This document shows positions 11,601 through 24,300 of a DNA stretch of 64,000 bases, piece after piece. The notes below the pieces were generated by a model. It was not told where the DNA came from and made no database searches. It saw only the letters and a list, made by a program, of their open reading frames with translations. The stretch spans positions 11,730,768 to 11,794,767 of the forward strand of contig JAMKCF010000018.1 in assembly GCA_023634235.1 (NCBI GenBank), in the 5' to 3' direction. Within the stretch, counting starts at the first letter, position 1. Every line of letters starts with the position of its first letter. Made by a program: the position numbers and the translations under genes. The stretch is from Pisaster brevispinus (lineage: Eukaryota; Echinodermata; Asteroidea; Forcipulatida; Asteriidae).

Positions 11601-14528
11601 TCACACAACACACCTAACCAACTGTGCAGCTTTATCATCGAATCGGAACCAATAACAAGTCTTGCTCAAGGAAACAAGTGACATCATCGAGAGCCTAATC
11701 ACATTTTAGACATCAGAACTTGAGTCCCAGCAATAGACTGCTCAGCCAGACACTCCACAAGGATAACAAGAAATGTTTGGACAAGTAGCTGTTTCTGATT
11801 TGAACAATCCACTAATTCAGTAAACTGCAGTCACAAGACCAACGCAAATGTTGTTTAAACCTGACCACATCCAACCATTCAAACTTTTAACAGTGTTGGT
11901 TCTGTTGGACCGAGGACTGCACTAGTACAACTTGGGATCAGGGTTTAGGGTTATTGTGATGGTATTGGGTTCTATTCCAGTACAAGGAACATGAGGAAGT
12001 AAATCCCTCATGGTTGTTTAATTTTGTACAGTAGCTTCTCAATAATGTAACATTACATCATTCCAGTTATTGGTCCTCAGCAAACATGATTTTTTTTTTT
12101 TTTCATTATTACTACCGAAAATTTATTTGCACAATCATTGGAGGGTTTGCCCATAACTTTTGAAGTGACCAGCCAGCAGGAAGATTTCCTTTTCACTGCT
12201 CCTTCTGTTTACTCACTTATCCATAATTATAATTCTTTTCAACACTGAACTATCCAGCCAAACAACTTAGATTGTATTTTGACTGGTCCTCAGGTGTTTT
12301 TTAACAGGCATTTGGCCAGCGGACCACTGTAAGGGATAACACTGGATTGTGTTTACAATCCAATGTACACCTGTAGTAATCACGGCATAGGTAGGAATCC
12401 AACCTGGCTCTATACATAGAGCAAGGCTCTATATAACAGCTACCTGATCCTAATAATGTGTTTGGCCATTATCCAATCAACATTTCAATCAATAATTTGC
12501 TAAAAGACATATTATACACATTTTGGTAAGTTTTAAACATTTTTAGATTTCCTTACTGAAAGCTCATTGATTATAACATTCATACTCCTTCCTTGGTTCA
12601 TGTACAAGTACCAATATCACTGTATGAAATAATGTCAAAGTTCAGAAATCATTTCAAGACCTCCACTGCTACAAAAGATAAAAGCATGCAAACAAAATAA
12701 CTGGCAAAACACAAACTAAAAAATATAACTTTTGGTTTTTTTAATGCTATACCTTTCAGCATTACCGAGTGTTTTCTTTCTTTTTTTCTCTTTGTGTTTT
12801 TTTTCTCCTTTTTTAAATACTATCCCATTTAATACATTCACAGGAAACGTAGTGACAACAAAACAATATTACAACCCTCCCAGCTACACCATCAAGTAAC
12901 AATGCAGGTTAGTAGTTTGTTAAATTCCTAACAAACCATTTTAAAAGAGAAATATTCAAAAAATGTTGACTCTCCAGTATCAGTTATTTACTTCCTTTTC
13001 TGCCTCATGCTTAATTTGCACATGAAAATGTACTGGTATATAAGTGCACACATTGTATTGACTTGTCCAATAGTTGCCCTTGGCTGGTTTGAATCAAACA
13101 TCCATGCCCTTTCTGGTCTTGGCTCCAAGACCTTCATCACAATCAGACATGTCAGACATGTCAGAGGGAGCTATCATCCCACTACAGCGGTCCGAGGTAA
13201 GATAGCACCTTCAGGCAGAAACACTTTTTTTTAACCCGACCCCTTACATAGCGTCTGAAAACCAAGCCAATGAATGCCCCTTCCTGAAAAAAATTCCAAC
13301 ATTTCCACAAAATATTTTCTGAACAACTGAAAAACTTTGGTAGAGGAAAAATTGGCTATTTGGTAAAATAAACAACAGTGGAAACCAAAACAGACATGTA
13401 GGGTAAAATCACTACCAGAAACTACTGTAACTTCCAAACAGACATGACAGATAGCATTATTTAAATGCATGAATTATTATTATTTTCCTCTGCAGCCCAC
13501 AAATTTACAAATTATAACTCACAAGGAACAACAAAAACAAACATGTGAGTGGGCTAGACTAAGGAGGAAAACATAATGTATGAAAGTAGTGCCACCAAAA
13601 AGTGCAATCCACCAATAAAAATATTAAAGGGGGACAAGGAATTGAGCTAAAAATGGATGTAGAAGCTGCAGGTTCTAGGTTTTATTGCTGAATAATACAT
13701 GACTGTGTAGTAACACTAATGTAACAAATAAAATGTTCAAATGTTGACTTTTGGTATGATAAGCATCTTTCTATTGTGTTGAGTATTATTGTGTTCCAGA
13801 GTACTTAGAGATAAAACTTCTCTTAGTGCTGTTCAAATAAAAGCAGTTTGGTTACTTCTTTTCTCATTTTGATTCTGGTCAAGTAATAACGTTGAACAAC
13901 AAACACTGCAGTCATGTGGATACTTCACCCACATTGGTGCCTGACAAGTCTTTGAAGTTACACTATAAACCTTGACTTTGTTTAATGAATGAGTGCTATA
14001 AACTATTCTTTACTGAGGAGAGCTCTTCGCACATAAAATCTAACCATTCATGATGTTTAATCCAAGTATAGTTGTAATAATAGTACACCTCCATCTTGCA
14101 TCCAGACTCCAGAGGGTTCTAGACTGGAGGGTTTCAACGAACCATTAAATTAATACATATCGGTGTGTGGTGGCAAAAATATGACAGTGGGGCTATACAT
14201 GTTTAACAGAAAACGAACTGGATGTTTACAGGTAGATTTTCTTTTTAAAAAACCTACTATATTCAGTTAAATAATTACTACTTTGGCAAGAATTGAATTC
14301 AGGTACTTATTTAATTTTTAAAAAATTGAAAATTTGTGGGGGTCAGAAACAACAGAAAATTTCGTCGGTGGTGGTCTGGGACTCATTATTTGTTTGTTTT
14401 TTATTTGAAGTATCCAATAATAATAGGACACATTAAAATGTTGAAAAAAAGCAGCAATTTGAGCACACGGTCCGTCCCAGCACAGTCTTAGGTCTAAGGG
14501 ACAAGATGAAGACTCAAAGAGTCTACAC
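8655..14528. other. Nearly 6 kb without a recognisable gene
   Basis: Frames are short (under 90 codons) and none matches a family I know. Base composition is AT-rich with T and A runs (for example 12090-12104 and 12778-12816). If the exon at 17335-17434 belongs with the mucin-like exon, this would be intron. An isolated B-box-like GGTTCGATCC lies on the minus strand near 9830-9841, without an A box. Confidence 0.5.
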
Positions 14529-14809
14529 CTCCCAATTTCATAGAGCTGCTTAACGGCCAATTTTGTGCTTACTGTGCGATTTTCATTTCATAGCGCTGCT
14601 AATCGTAAGCACATGAAAAGGCACTAACCTTCCGGTGCTTACTGTATACAAATGAATGACTTAACAATGCAAATCCACGGTGAACACGCAGGATGGCCAC
14701 CTAATATTCTTGCTAACCTGTGAACTACACACCTACATTTAAGCAAATTTTTCTGCTATAGTTAGCACGAAAATTTGCTTACCATTAAGCAGCGCTATGA
14801 AATTGGGCC
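14529..14809 (+). mobile_element. PIF/Harbinger-like MITE, copy 1
   Basis: The ends are CCCAATTTCATAGAGCTGCT and AGCAGCGCTATGAAATTGGG. The inner sequence (GCTTACTGTGCGATTTTCAT..., TTCCGGTGCTTACTG) is shared with the copy at 36815-37095 in opposite orientation. The possible 3-bp target duplication is CAC on the left and CAG on the right. The first two bases of the left end are mutated relative to copy 2. Confidence 0.75.
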
Positions 14810-15109
14810 CAGATAATTATCATAGATGTTGCACGTAGTAGTTCTGACTTTTATATGCACACACCGGATTACAAGTTTGGATTGACAGATGCTTTTGTGC
14901 TCTACTTATTGTACAGCTCAATCTGCAGATTGGGCAAATAGCACGCAGTTTACAGACTGTGAAACTGCGTAGATTGCACTCAACCAGCATCAACTCACAA
15001 GGGAAATTACGCACAATCCAATTTGGACATTGGTTCAAATTGTTAGCCAAAATATGTATCTTTTGATAAATGAATCTGACACAATCAGACCAGCTTATTA
15101 TGCGGCAAT

Positions 15110-15801
15110 GTTCCGTCCCAACTTGACAAGTGTCCCAACTTGACAAGTGTCCCAACTATAGTTGGGACTGGTCCCAACTTGAGTGTTAAAGTTGGGGCGT
15201 CCCAACTGTAGTTGGGATCGCAGTAAACGCAAAGCACCCTCATGAATAAACTAAAAACATGTAAGTATCATCAGTGATCATACTGTGAAGTTCTTAAGAC
15301 CACTTTCCCCTTGATTTAGATTAATTAGAATTTTGCTTATTCCGAGAGAAGGTCCAGGGAAACCAAATGCGTAGGCCTACTTGAGACTGAAAGCGTCACC
15401 CGGCATGATGAGCATGAGGCCGCTGTCAGAACCCTCTAAAAACACTAGTATAAAAATAATATTTACACCGAGTTAGTTTTAGCGGTCCATTATGAGCGAC
15501 ACACTATCATTCCAAACCTCGTCCTGGGCAACGGCCCGCGACCGGCTCTAGCTCCATCATCAGTTTTGACATGAGTTTGTATACAGAGCCGAGACCCAGG
15601 TTTGAAATAAGAATCTTGTTAATTTGACGCTGATCGCATCAGCTTGGAGTAGTGCCTAATCCACGCATGATCGATCACGCTGTCCTGTTGAACTCTATGA
15701 GCGATCCCAACTATAGGCCTAGTTGGGACGTCCCAACTTTAACACTCAAGTTGGGACCAGTCCCAACTATAGTTGGGACAATTGTCAAGCTGGGACGGAA
15801 C
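15110..15801. mobile_element. Non-autonomous DNA transposon, 100-bp arms of TCCCAACT modules
   Basis: Arms at 15110-15222 and 15700-15801 are inverted copies starting GTTCCGTCCCA. Each arm is built from nested short palindromes (GTCCCAACTATAGTTGGGAC) and the shared string AACTTGAGTGTTAAAGTTGG. The left arm has an extra 17-bp duplication (TTGACAAGTGTCCCAAC, twice). The 480-bp interior has no coding signal. Confidence 0.75.
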
Positions 15802-16141
15802 AGCAACATCACCTCCGTACCTCAAGTGAGTTTAAAGTATGTCATCTAGATATTGGAGTTTTGGAGCAGTTTTTTGACACTCCCTGTTTGGGGTTGAAGG
15901 ACATTTTGTACAGTGGCACCAACAAACCCATGAGGTTCACTCTGACCCAACACACACCAGATAGGCCTAATGTCCAAATGTTAAAGAAGCGTTGTTAGGT
16001 CGACAGTAACTTGGAGAAACTTGACTATGTTGTCTTGTTTTTTTCGGATTTTTTTACTCTATACTTTGAATTTTAAGAAGTTTTTTTTTTTTTTTTTTCA
16101 TTTCTCAGACAAGGTAAAGGTTACCCCCCAAAAAATGAAGC

Positions 16142-16240
16142 AGAGAAATGTGACTGTACTAGTTACGTAGGAATACTACATACTAGTAGTAGTAGGTAGT
16201 ACTAGTACTAACTAGTAGTAGTTGTAGTATTAGTTGTGAA
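16142..16240. repeat. ACTAGT/AGTAGT-rich simple repeat
   Basis: Irregular runs of ACTAGT, AGTAGT and GTAGTA form a low-complexity, partly self-complementary stretch. Confidence 0.7.
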
Positions 16241-16357
16241 ATCCTAACCCTCCTATCCTCCCAATGGTCACAGACAGGAAGGTTATGTCCAGTAATCCTC
16301 TAACAATCACATCATGTGAACTTTTCACCATTTTTGTCGGACTACATGGGGTAAAAT

Positions 16358-17147
16358 AAATTAATTCATCACAGATTGGAGGATAAAATCTGTGTTCTTA
16401 GAATGTGTATTATGATTTTTGAAAATGGTAAAAATATAGCAAATAATCACAATAGTTAGCCCCATAAATAGTTCCACTAAAAAGCTGGACTCCCTACACT
16501 TCTTGGCCCAATGCCCGAGAATCTTCAGGAGGTGAAATAACTTTCGGAATAGAAACAAAGATGCTGAGATTTTTCCCCCAGTTGTCACTTTACCATAGCT
16601 CATTTGTGGAGACAAAAGCATGTGTTCTTTTTGGTACAATTTTACGAACAATCTCAGAGCTGCCATCATCAGCGCCTAGTGTTTACTGAATGTGACATGT
16701 GCGATACGTGCATGTTCTTTAGTCAAGGCATTCATCGCTCCCAGTAAGTGCCACCACTGCGTAATCAGCAACAAGCTGTGCAAAATAAAAATAGTGCGCT
16801 GCATTGACAAGAAAAAGACTAAAAAGGTTTTGCGGCCATTTCAGCACGTCAGTAAACATCATGGCACCGACGATGTTTAAACAAGCAATTGCCAGCTCCG
16901 AGATTTTTCATAAAATTACACCAAAATGAGCACCTAGATTGTCATGTTATGTTCTCTCAACTGGGGGAGAATCTCAGAATAAAAACATGGGTTTCTATTC
17001 AAAAAATTATTTCACTTCCTGAAAGTACTTGGGCATATAGCCAAAAAGAGTATATTGATCAGATTTGCAAAATTGTTACCATTTTAAAAAATCAAGATAC
17101 ACATTCTAGAATCATAGATTTGATTGCAATGAGGGATGAATTAATTT
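16358..17147. mobile_element. Foldback element, 260-310-bp diverged arms
   Basis: Left arm 16358-16669 and right arm 16888-17147 are inverted copies. Both ends read AAATTAATTCATC, and both arms contain related frames read inwards (FVKLYQKEHM on one side, FIKLHQNEHL on the other). The loop is 16670-16887. The matching open frames in the two arms are a consequence of the inverted repeat. Whether they are relics of a transposase cannot be told. Confidence 0.7.
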
Positions 17148-17334
17148 AGAACAATTAAAACATCATTGAGAAAATATTTGGCAGAAAAACAACTTACAAT
17201 TATCGTCCCCTAAATTAAAACATTATTAGCAGCACTCCATTAAAATAATGATGTTGCAATATAGCTCAATATAGCCATGGTGGTGTAATTAGATAGCTCA
17301 ATACCCCAATGTAGACTAGAGAAAAATCACTTAC

Positions 17335-17434
17335 CAGTTTGAGTTTGGGCTACAGCTTGATGCCAAATGACTGCTATGTGTACAACCATGAACAACACTA
17401 ACACCACTAACTGTTCACTGTTGACTTGCCCCAT
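17335..17434 (-). CDS. Signal-peptide first exon of an unidentified secreted or membrane protein
   Basis: ATG at 17434 has A at -3 and G at +4. Translation gives MGQVNSEQ, a hydrophobic core LVVLVLFMVVHIAVIW, and HQAVA before QTQT, a good signal-peptidase site after AVA. The exon ends after 33 codons plus one base at a consensus donor (G/GTAAGT, intron from 17334 leftwards), so the intron is phase 1, common in extracellular multi-domain proteins. No further exon was confidently found between here and 4740. The same-strand mucin-like frame at 4740 would accept a phase-1 join, so this could be its first exon. That link is inference only. Confidence 0.5.
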
Positions 17435-18082
17435 TGTAGTCCTATCAATCCAGTCAAGCGGTTCTCTTCACATAATAAGCTTCAATCAACCTGCAAAGAG
17501 CTAAAGGGATTTACACAATAAGTTGTAAGCTTCTGACTAAGTACCCAACAATAGATCAATCACTGGCAGTTGCACTGATTCCGGGAGTGAAAGATCAACA
17601 TTTATTTGTAAGTTGAACCAGTGAACCATGCACGAACTGCCCTGCAGTTTACATGCTTCAGTCTCAGCTCACTCACGGAAATCACGGCACCGAATTCTCA
17701 GCCAGCGCGGCAAGCAAGAATAAAATAAAAACCCAGCCTACCCTAGCATACTTGATGCACAGTATGGTCTTTGCTACTGAACAGAATTTAAGTAAATAAT
17801 TGTACTTACGCTCACGTATATAAATGAAATTCGTCCATCACGAACAGCTGTCCGGACGACTACCGAGTCAAGCCCGTTTATAAACAAGGTTGCAATTATT
17901 GCTTAGGGATATAGCGCTGGCCTCGATCGTCGACGCGTCGTACCCGTCGTGTACGCATAGCATGCGGCATTGGGCAGCACACTGCGACTGCGTAAAGACG
18001 CCACCAAGTGCCGCGAATAGAATACTGTCACTGGTGTTAAACATACAGGGATCAGCTGCCGTTAACTCGCAAAGAGCAGCGG

Positions 18083-18520
18083 CGTAGCCGGGGGGGGGGG
18101 GGGGCTGGGGGCACGTGCCCCCTCCCCCCCACAAAAAAAAATTGCGATAGTGCTCGAAAAAAGAAAAAGGAAAAGAAGAGAATAAAAGATTTAATGCGTG
18201 TATGTATCAGAAGCGTAGCCAGGACTTTCTCGGTGGGGTGGGGGAGGGGGGAAGCACGCGTCGGGGAGGCCATTGCTTTTAAGGGGGGTGTCAGGGGATT
18301 TGGTTAGTCAGTGGAGGGGGGTCATGCTTTTATTTTGGAAGGGGACGCTGCAGGGGTCCACCAAACAAACATCTGATTATACAAACACGCATTTTCCTTC
18401 TTTTTTTCTCAACTTCTTTTTTTTTCTCAACTTCTTTTTTTTTTTTTTTTTTTTGAGCACTATCGCGTTTGTGTGGGTTTGGGTTTTTCGTGGGGGCACC
18501 TGGGGGCACTGGTTGGCACA
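18083..18520. repeat. G/T-rich repeat cluster with inverted copies
   Basis: GGGGGCACGTGCCCCC followed by GCGATAGTGCTCGAAAAA (18105-18160) reappears reversed at 18454-18510 (GAGCACTATCGCG ... GGGGGCACCTGGGGGCAC). GCGTAGCC occurs at 18083 and near 18213. G15 at 18090-18104 and T runs at 18410-18454 accompany it. These look like overlapping copies of one dispersed element. The forward and reverse frames here are low-complexity artefacts. Confidence 0.55.
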
Positions 18521-18539
18521 CAGGTCGGAAACATCTTGA

Positions 18540-21500
18540 AAAAATGTTAAATTGGTGAGGAAACAGAGTCTATAAGGTCGTTCCATGACAGTCGTCCTGG
18601 GACGACATATAAATTATTTTGTAGCAAATTTATCAACATTATAAAAGTATGGCGGAGTAATGGATGAACATGACCTCTCTTCAACCTAAGATTTTAAGTT
18701 AAGATAAACCCCAAAGTCTAGAGTTATCTGTGTGCACATTATACTGAAGGAAAATAATAGCAACAGCTTGAGCAGAATGTACAATGTACATGTATGTGTG
18801 TACATTGAAATCCTTCATCTGTTTGGAGTGGTTGGGGACACTGAGTAAAAAGCTACTACCCACGTACTGGGGCTTGTCACGTGTCATCTGGTCGTATATT
18901 ATGAGTATAGCTGATCGACTCGTGCAGAAGATCTGAGCATAGATAGTGACAGCTTAGTGACTGCCTCAATCGTTTCTGTCAATTGATTTATTATAGCGCC
19001 CTCTGTTATTCGTCCTCCGAAAACTAATGTATTTTGCCGATTTCGTTGCTTGCTACTGTTCTGGTGTTAGAAATAGAACGTGCACCATCTGCATGGACGG
19101 TAGGTGATGATGACGATCGAATGGCTTTCTCAATCCTGGACGGACATCAGCCAATAGGTTACTGAATGGTCCAAAAATGAGCCCTGGGATTGTTTCGGGC
19201 AATCGTGTCACCTATGCACATGAATAATATTGGCTAATTAGTATCTTCAGTGTTGTTGGTCTTTAGATGGGTCTCGGTCTGCACACCAGTCTTCAATATT
19301 TTCCTACTACAACATGCCTGGTTTGTCCTCACAAATCCAAGGTGGATGCTGCCCTAGGCGTTCAATGTTATACACAATTTTATGCATCGGAGTACAATAA
19401 TAGTAAAATATAATCACGAAGTGAAATCTGGACTTTTTGAATTGTTTGTTGGTTTCGCCTCGTGAAACAGAATTGTCAAGAATTCATGAAACGAGTGATT
19501 ATAAATCTGCATAATGATTAAATAAAATGCGTACTTTTGTTTTATAGGCCTACACCTCACACATAGATCCTTGACATTTTGATGTTTTTTAAACATTCAT
19601 ACAAATTATTTCAACAATAAAATATCACGAGTTTTGAACAATGTATGATTTAAGTAAGAAGCACAAGGAAAACCGACTAGGTAATGTTTTGTTCATACGT
19701 GAACTTTTACGTGATAACCCCCCTTATGGATTGTGAACAAGAAACCGGGCATTGGTGGTTGGGGTGAAGTATTCATATAGCTGAACAGGCTAAACGAAGT
19801 TTCTCAGACACTAAAAATTGTCCCGTTTGTTTGCGTTGATAAAAGGATAAACTTTAATACAAGAAGGATTTGGATTTCATAATAAGATTTATTTAACTAA
19901 TTATTGAGGTTGTGGGTTCATCTCCAGAAGGGGATGCCGACACGCAATGCTAAACGGCTGATACAAGCGTTCATAGCCAAACGTGTTTGCGCGCAAACGG
20001 CGCGCACTCTAATTGAATTAACGCGATCAAAATATTGGATACTCGTGTCACTGAAAATATGTTAGTACGCGCGAAGCGTAGCTGCAAAGCGTCTCAAGCT
20101 TCATATCAATATTGGACTCCTATATTAAATTTTGGAGTGTCGAAAACGTATACCGTGGCAAAATAAAGTATGGCTCGTGACCCCTGTCCAACCAATCAAA
20201 TGACAAGGAACTATAATGTGCGGTTTATAAAGGATTTTGTTTTTATTAGCCGTTTTCGTTTAGATGTCGTTTTGGTGTATTAAAACCACTATCGCATAAA
20301 GACGTACGAACAAGTCTTTCTCGTTTGATAACTATTTTGGCTATGGGCTATTTATTTTCATCGTTTGGTCATTCGAATTACAGAGAGTTTTAAATTGACA
20401 CGTTTTCCTCTTTTATTCCGGTGTCTGTTCTTTCAAAATCTTTGCGTTTTTCATATAAATAATACTTTAAAAAAAAACAATGAAATATTTGGAATATACC
20501 GACAACAGTACTAAACATGCAGAAAAATTTGAACAGTTCATATTGCTTGAAAACTTTGTAAATGTAACTTTACTCATTAATGAAAATGAATGTCTGCTCA
20601 GCCCGTAACAAATGGTGGGGCAAAAATTGAATGACCACTGCCATTTATTTTCTAATTTTAATGCATTGTTCGTGGGCGATAAACGCTTACTGTATATAGA
20701 ATGACTATCTGTTGATTGTTGATTGACGGGTCTGCATGATCTGATATGGCTGCATAGACACCATATCGGAATACATACGGAATTTTGCAGAAACTCTTCA
20801 CACGAATACTTTATAATAGGCCTAGATTTCCGGTCAATTTCAATATCAAATTCATTCAATTTACCACCCGGCTCATTCAATTTCGTTTGAAACGGAAGCT
20901 CCGCGACTCAGTATTCAATCGTCAACAGAGGGGGATTCAATGTCAACAGATTAGCACTCACTGGTAGATCATTAGAATTCTTAAGGTCGCAAAGATCATT
21001 CCATTTCGTAAAAGCCAACAGCAAGAGGTTGGTCAAGCATTCAATGTCATCAATTATGGTAGAAATTCAACAGAGGAATGGTGAAAAAATAGCCTTGACG
21101 TATACTGAATATATAAACGAACCTGAATTATGAGAATGACACCATTGTGCGATAATGAAATTGAACACAACAGTTGTTAAAGTGAAAAACCTAGTTTGAT
21201 TGAATAAGGGAAAATGCGAGAATTTGAATTCACTTATTAATATTAGTTTTTTGCTGAAATACCGGGACAACCTATATGATAAAAATGCAACCCCCTTCCC
21301 TTCTCTTTTTGTGCGTTTAGCATTATGCAATGGGGTACTGTTCACCGGTTTCGTTGGCAGGTCATCGTTACGTTACTCCTCAATCTGCATCACATGGTCT
21401 GGTTTAGTGGAGATAAAGACAACACATTGCCAAGACTTAGGCTTACCCATTTTGTTTCACAAACCAATAAAAAGGTTACAACGTTTACCGGCAAGTGACA

Positions 21501-23790
21501 GATTAACCCCCGACCCTGATCCGTCCGAGACACTTCTGATTGAGTTTATATACCATGGGAACATTTACTCAAGAACATACCTTCAAATCGTGTGTTGACT
21601 TGTGATCTACCACATCTTTGGTTGGGCGTAAATATAAACGAAACTTTTAGCCTGGAGTGATTGGAAGATTTTTCGTTCAGATCTCAGAATAACGCCTAAC
21701 AAAAACAATATCTACGTCCCAAGAATTACAGCTCTTATGTACGAATCCAAGCTACTATACAATGGGTGCAGAGCTGTTATTGCACATCAAACAAGCTGTT
21801 GAATTTGTTGTCTGTTGCTACCATGTAAAGAGCTCAAGGTCCAACGATCGCGGGTACCCGTGCTGGAACCCCTAGAATGTGCACATGAATAACACTAAGT
21901 TAGCACGAGGACCAACAGTTTAGCTTTCTGTGTGGGACTGGTTGCTAAGCAACATGACCAATATAACCTCGATAACATAACCCTTGCTCTGTGATAACCG
22001 TCAGCGGCCGCTGTACTATGTATGGGGTGTATAGGGCGTACCTGCCGACTGACCTGATTGAAACAAACCTTAACTCTGGTCCTATTGTGGAGATGAGTCA
22101 TTGATCATCTCAAAGCGATATTCAACTATTTTTCGACTTTTTTAAGAAATGCATTAATTGTAAATAGCTCTTCGGAATGTTTCTTCCCAAGGGTCCAAGA
22201 CATTTTCTGTATTCATTGATATGCAAAAAATGTCAAGAAGAGGTTGTTTCACATGTGGTGGCCTTGATGTTATGAGAGTGACGGTCAAAAACCTCCCAGA
22301 ATCAAAGGATGCCTGCCCAGAAAACCCACTTATATACTGTGGCTCATGGGGTCATGGGCACTCCGCCTAGATTGGTAGAACTCAATTATCCTGCATTCAA
22401 AGCGTCCTTTACCAACTCGTGGCTTTATGTATTTATTTACTTTTGGCTACCGATTTTGGTAGGAAAATGTTATGCATAATGCATTATATAGCTCACTTTG
22501 ATGTTGGCCAATAAGAAGACATAACTATTTCCATGACGTCACATAAACTTTTAATGAAGATGTGGTGCAAACTACCAAGATGGCGCCGCTACCGCTGCCA
22601 CCAGTATTGACGACAAATTGTTTCAGCAAAGCATTAGCTTATGAATTTATGAATTTCCGGTGAACTTAAGCCACATAGTGTCATGCTTTATAGGAATGAG
22701 ATTTATTTGTACCGCCCCCCCCCCCCCCCCCCGCCCACAGTGGGTGTAGAAACGTTGGTTTCAATAGCGGACGTGGACGACATTCAAATAGAGTTAGACT
22801 CTGAATGCGTTTATAGTAAAGTTTAATAAAAGACAAGTGCATGCCTTTCAAAGATAATATCCATTGTTTAACCATTTACCACTTTATCACTTTAAATGCA
22901 AATAAAATTACATTTTGTCAAATCATCCTATTGTATGTTATCGATTGTCCAATTAAAATAAATATTTGCCACCCATGTAAATATAGGAGAGTCTAATATC
23001 TAGTTGAAGGTGATTGGTTAAAAGAAATTGCATATATAAATATCCCATGATCATGAATAACTGATTAGTTATAAACGAGTTGGCAAAAGCGCTTCGCAGA
23101 TTACGGATCTGTGCGAATTCAGTGCGCTACAAATTAGCTATAGCAGTGTTTGAACGTGAACACGAAAGCAGAAGCGTATTGGCAGGGTTTTATCTGATAC
23201 TTGTAGGGCTGTACTTAGACCGGTCAACCCAATATGACGATTATTCTTTTCCTCTTTGTCAACAACATTAGAATGATACTACATTAATAATGTATTCGTG
23301 TACACATTGTCGTATCCACAGCGTTGAAATTTATACACCACACTTTTGAGTCTACTTTGCGTCTACGAGTACGATACAATGTTTGGCGACGAGGTCACGA
23401 TCACATCCATGGCGATTTCAAGTATTAACCAGTGCCTTGTTTCAACCACCCCTTGTCTACAAGACGCAGGTCAGCCAGCCGTTTTATCGAAGTGACGGTT
23501 TTCAAGCTTTGAGAACTACATTTTGGCAGGAAGAGGGGAAGAATTCACGGCAGAGAAAAAGAAAGCAAGGCTCTTGCATTGCATGTGTGGAGGCACAATG
23601 AACCGTTCAACGTTGCCCCTGGTACGGTACGGCAGAGTTATGTAATAGAATAAGAGGGCGTATCAAACCAAGTGACACGGCCCGACAAGAAGTATTTTTT
23701 GCCATTGAGAAATTGGTGCTATCGTATAACACTGGTCACGCACCTGATCACACAACATTTTGCAAGGGGGAATTAGTATGTAATATACCC
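18540..23790. other. About 5 kb with no recognised gene
   Basis: Open frames are short and unlike any family I know. The one clear oddity is C18 at 22715-22732. Nothing in splice signals or codon pattern makes a gene call defensible. Confidence 0.5.
22715..22732. repeat. Poly(C) run, 18 bases
   Basis: Uninterrupted C18, followed by GCCCACAGTGGG. It is one of several long C or G homopolymers in the window. Confidence 0.95.
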
Positions 23791-23850
23791 GTAGGGACTC
23801 GAACCCATGGCGGGCCAGCGCGGTTACGTGTGTGTGTATAGAGCACCCCC
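23790..23850 (-). mobile_element. tRNA-derived SINE remnant with B box
   Basis: On the minus strand GGCCCGCCATGGGTTCGAGTCCC resembles the anticodon-to-T-arm part of a tRNA and contains a good B box (GGTTCGAGTCC). No A box or acceptor pairing is visible, so this is a 3' fragment at most. Confidence 0.3.
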
Positions 23851-24300
23851 CCCTTATTATATAACTCTTATAACTAGAGGACGTCGTTTTCCCGGCGATC
23901 GACTCCAGCTTGCATCGTCACGCAAAACCCATGCAACACAAGGTCTCTTTTCACATGCTAAGTAAAAAAGCACTTATCCCCGATGTATACTGTTAAGGTA
24001 CCTACTCCAAGCTTTGTCAGGGCAGTCAACAGGGTTTGTGTGACTCATTCGGCGTAAATTCGAATTTTTACAATTAGAACCGGATGTTGAAAGATGAGCG
24101 GTTAATATTTCCTCATAAGTTTCCAAATTTAATTTAAATTTTACTTATTTCAATGCTAGTTTTAAATGTAATCATTCCACCAATGTGTTTTGGGGGCTTG
24201 AACAAAGTGATGTGACAAAAATGAAAAGCACACTCACACAATTCCAACCACGTAAAATTCCTATAACTGATGCTCAGAAAAATCCCGGAAGCTGGTGACC

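Noticed and set aside
16361..17149. Two small related genes facing each other
   Set aside because: The similar frames are the two arms of one inverted repeat.
18052..18586. Several Lys/Phe-rich frames
   Set aside because: They come from poly(T), poly(A) and poly(G) tracts within repeats.
20467..20880. 137-codon minus-strand frame
   Set aside because: No recognisable motif, and a composition like the flanking sequence.
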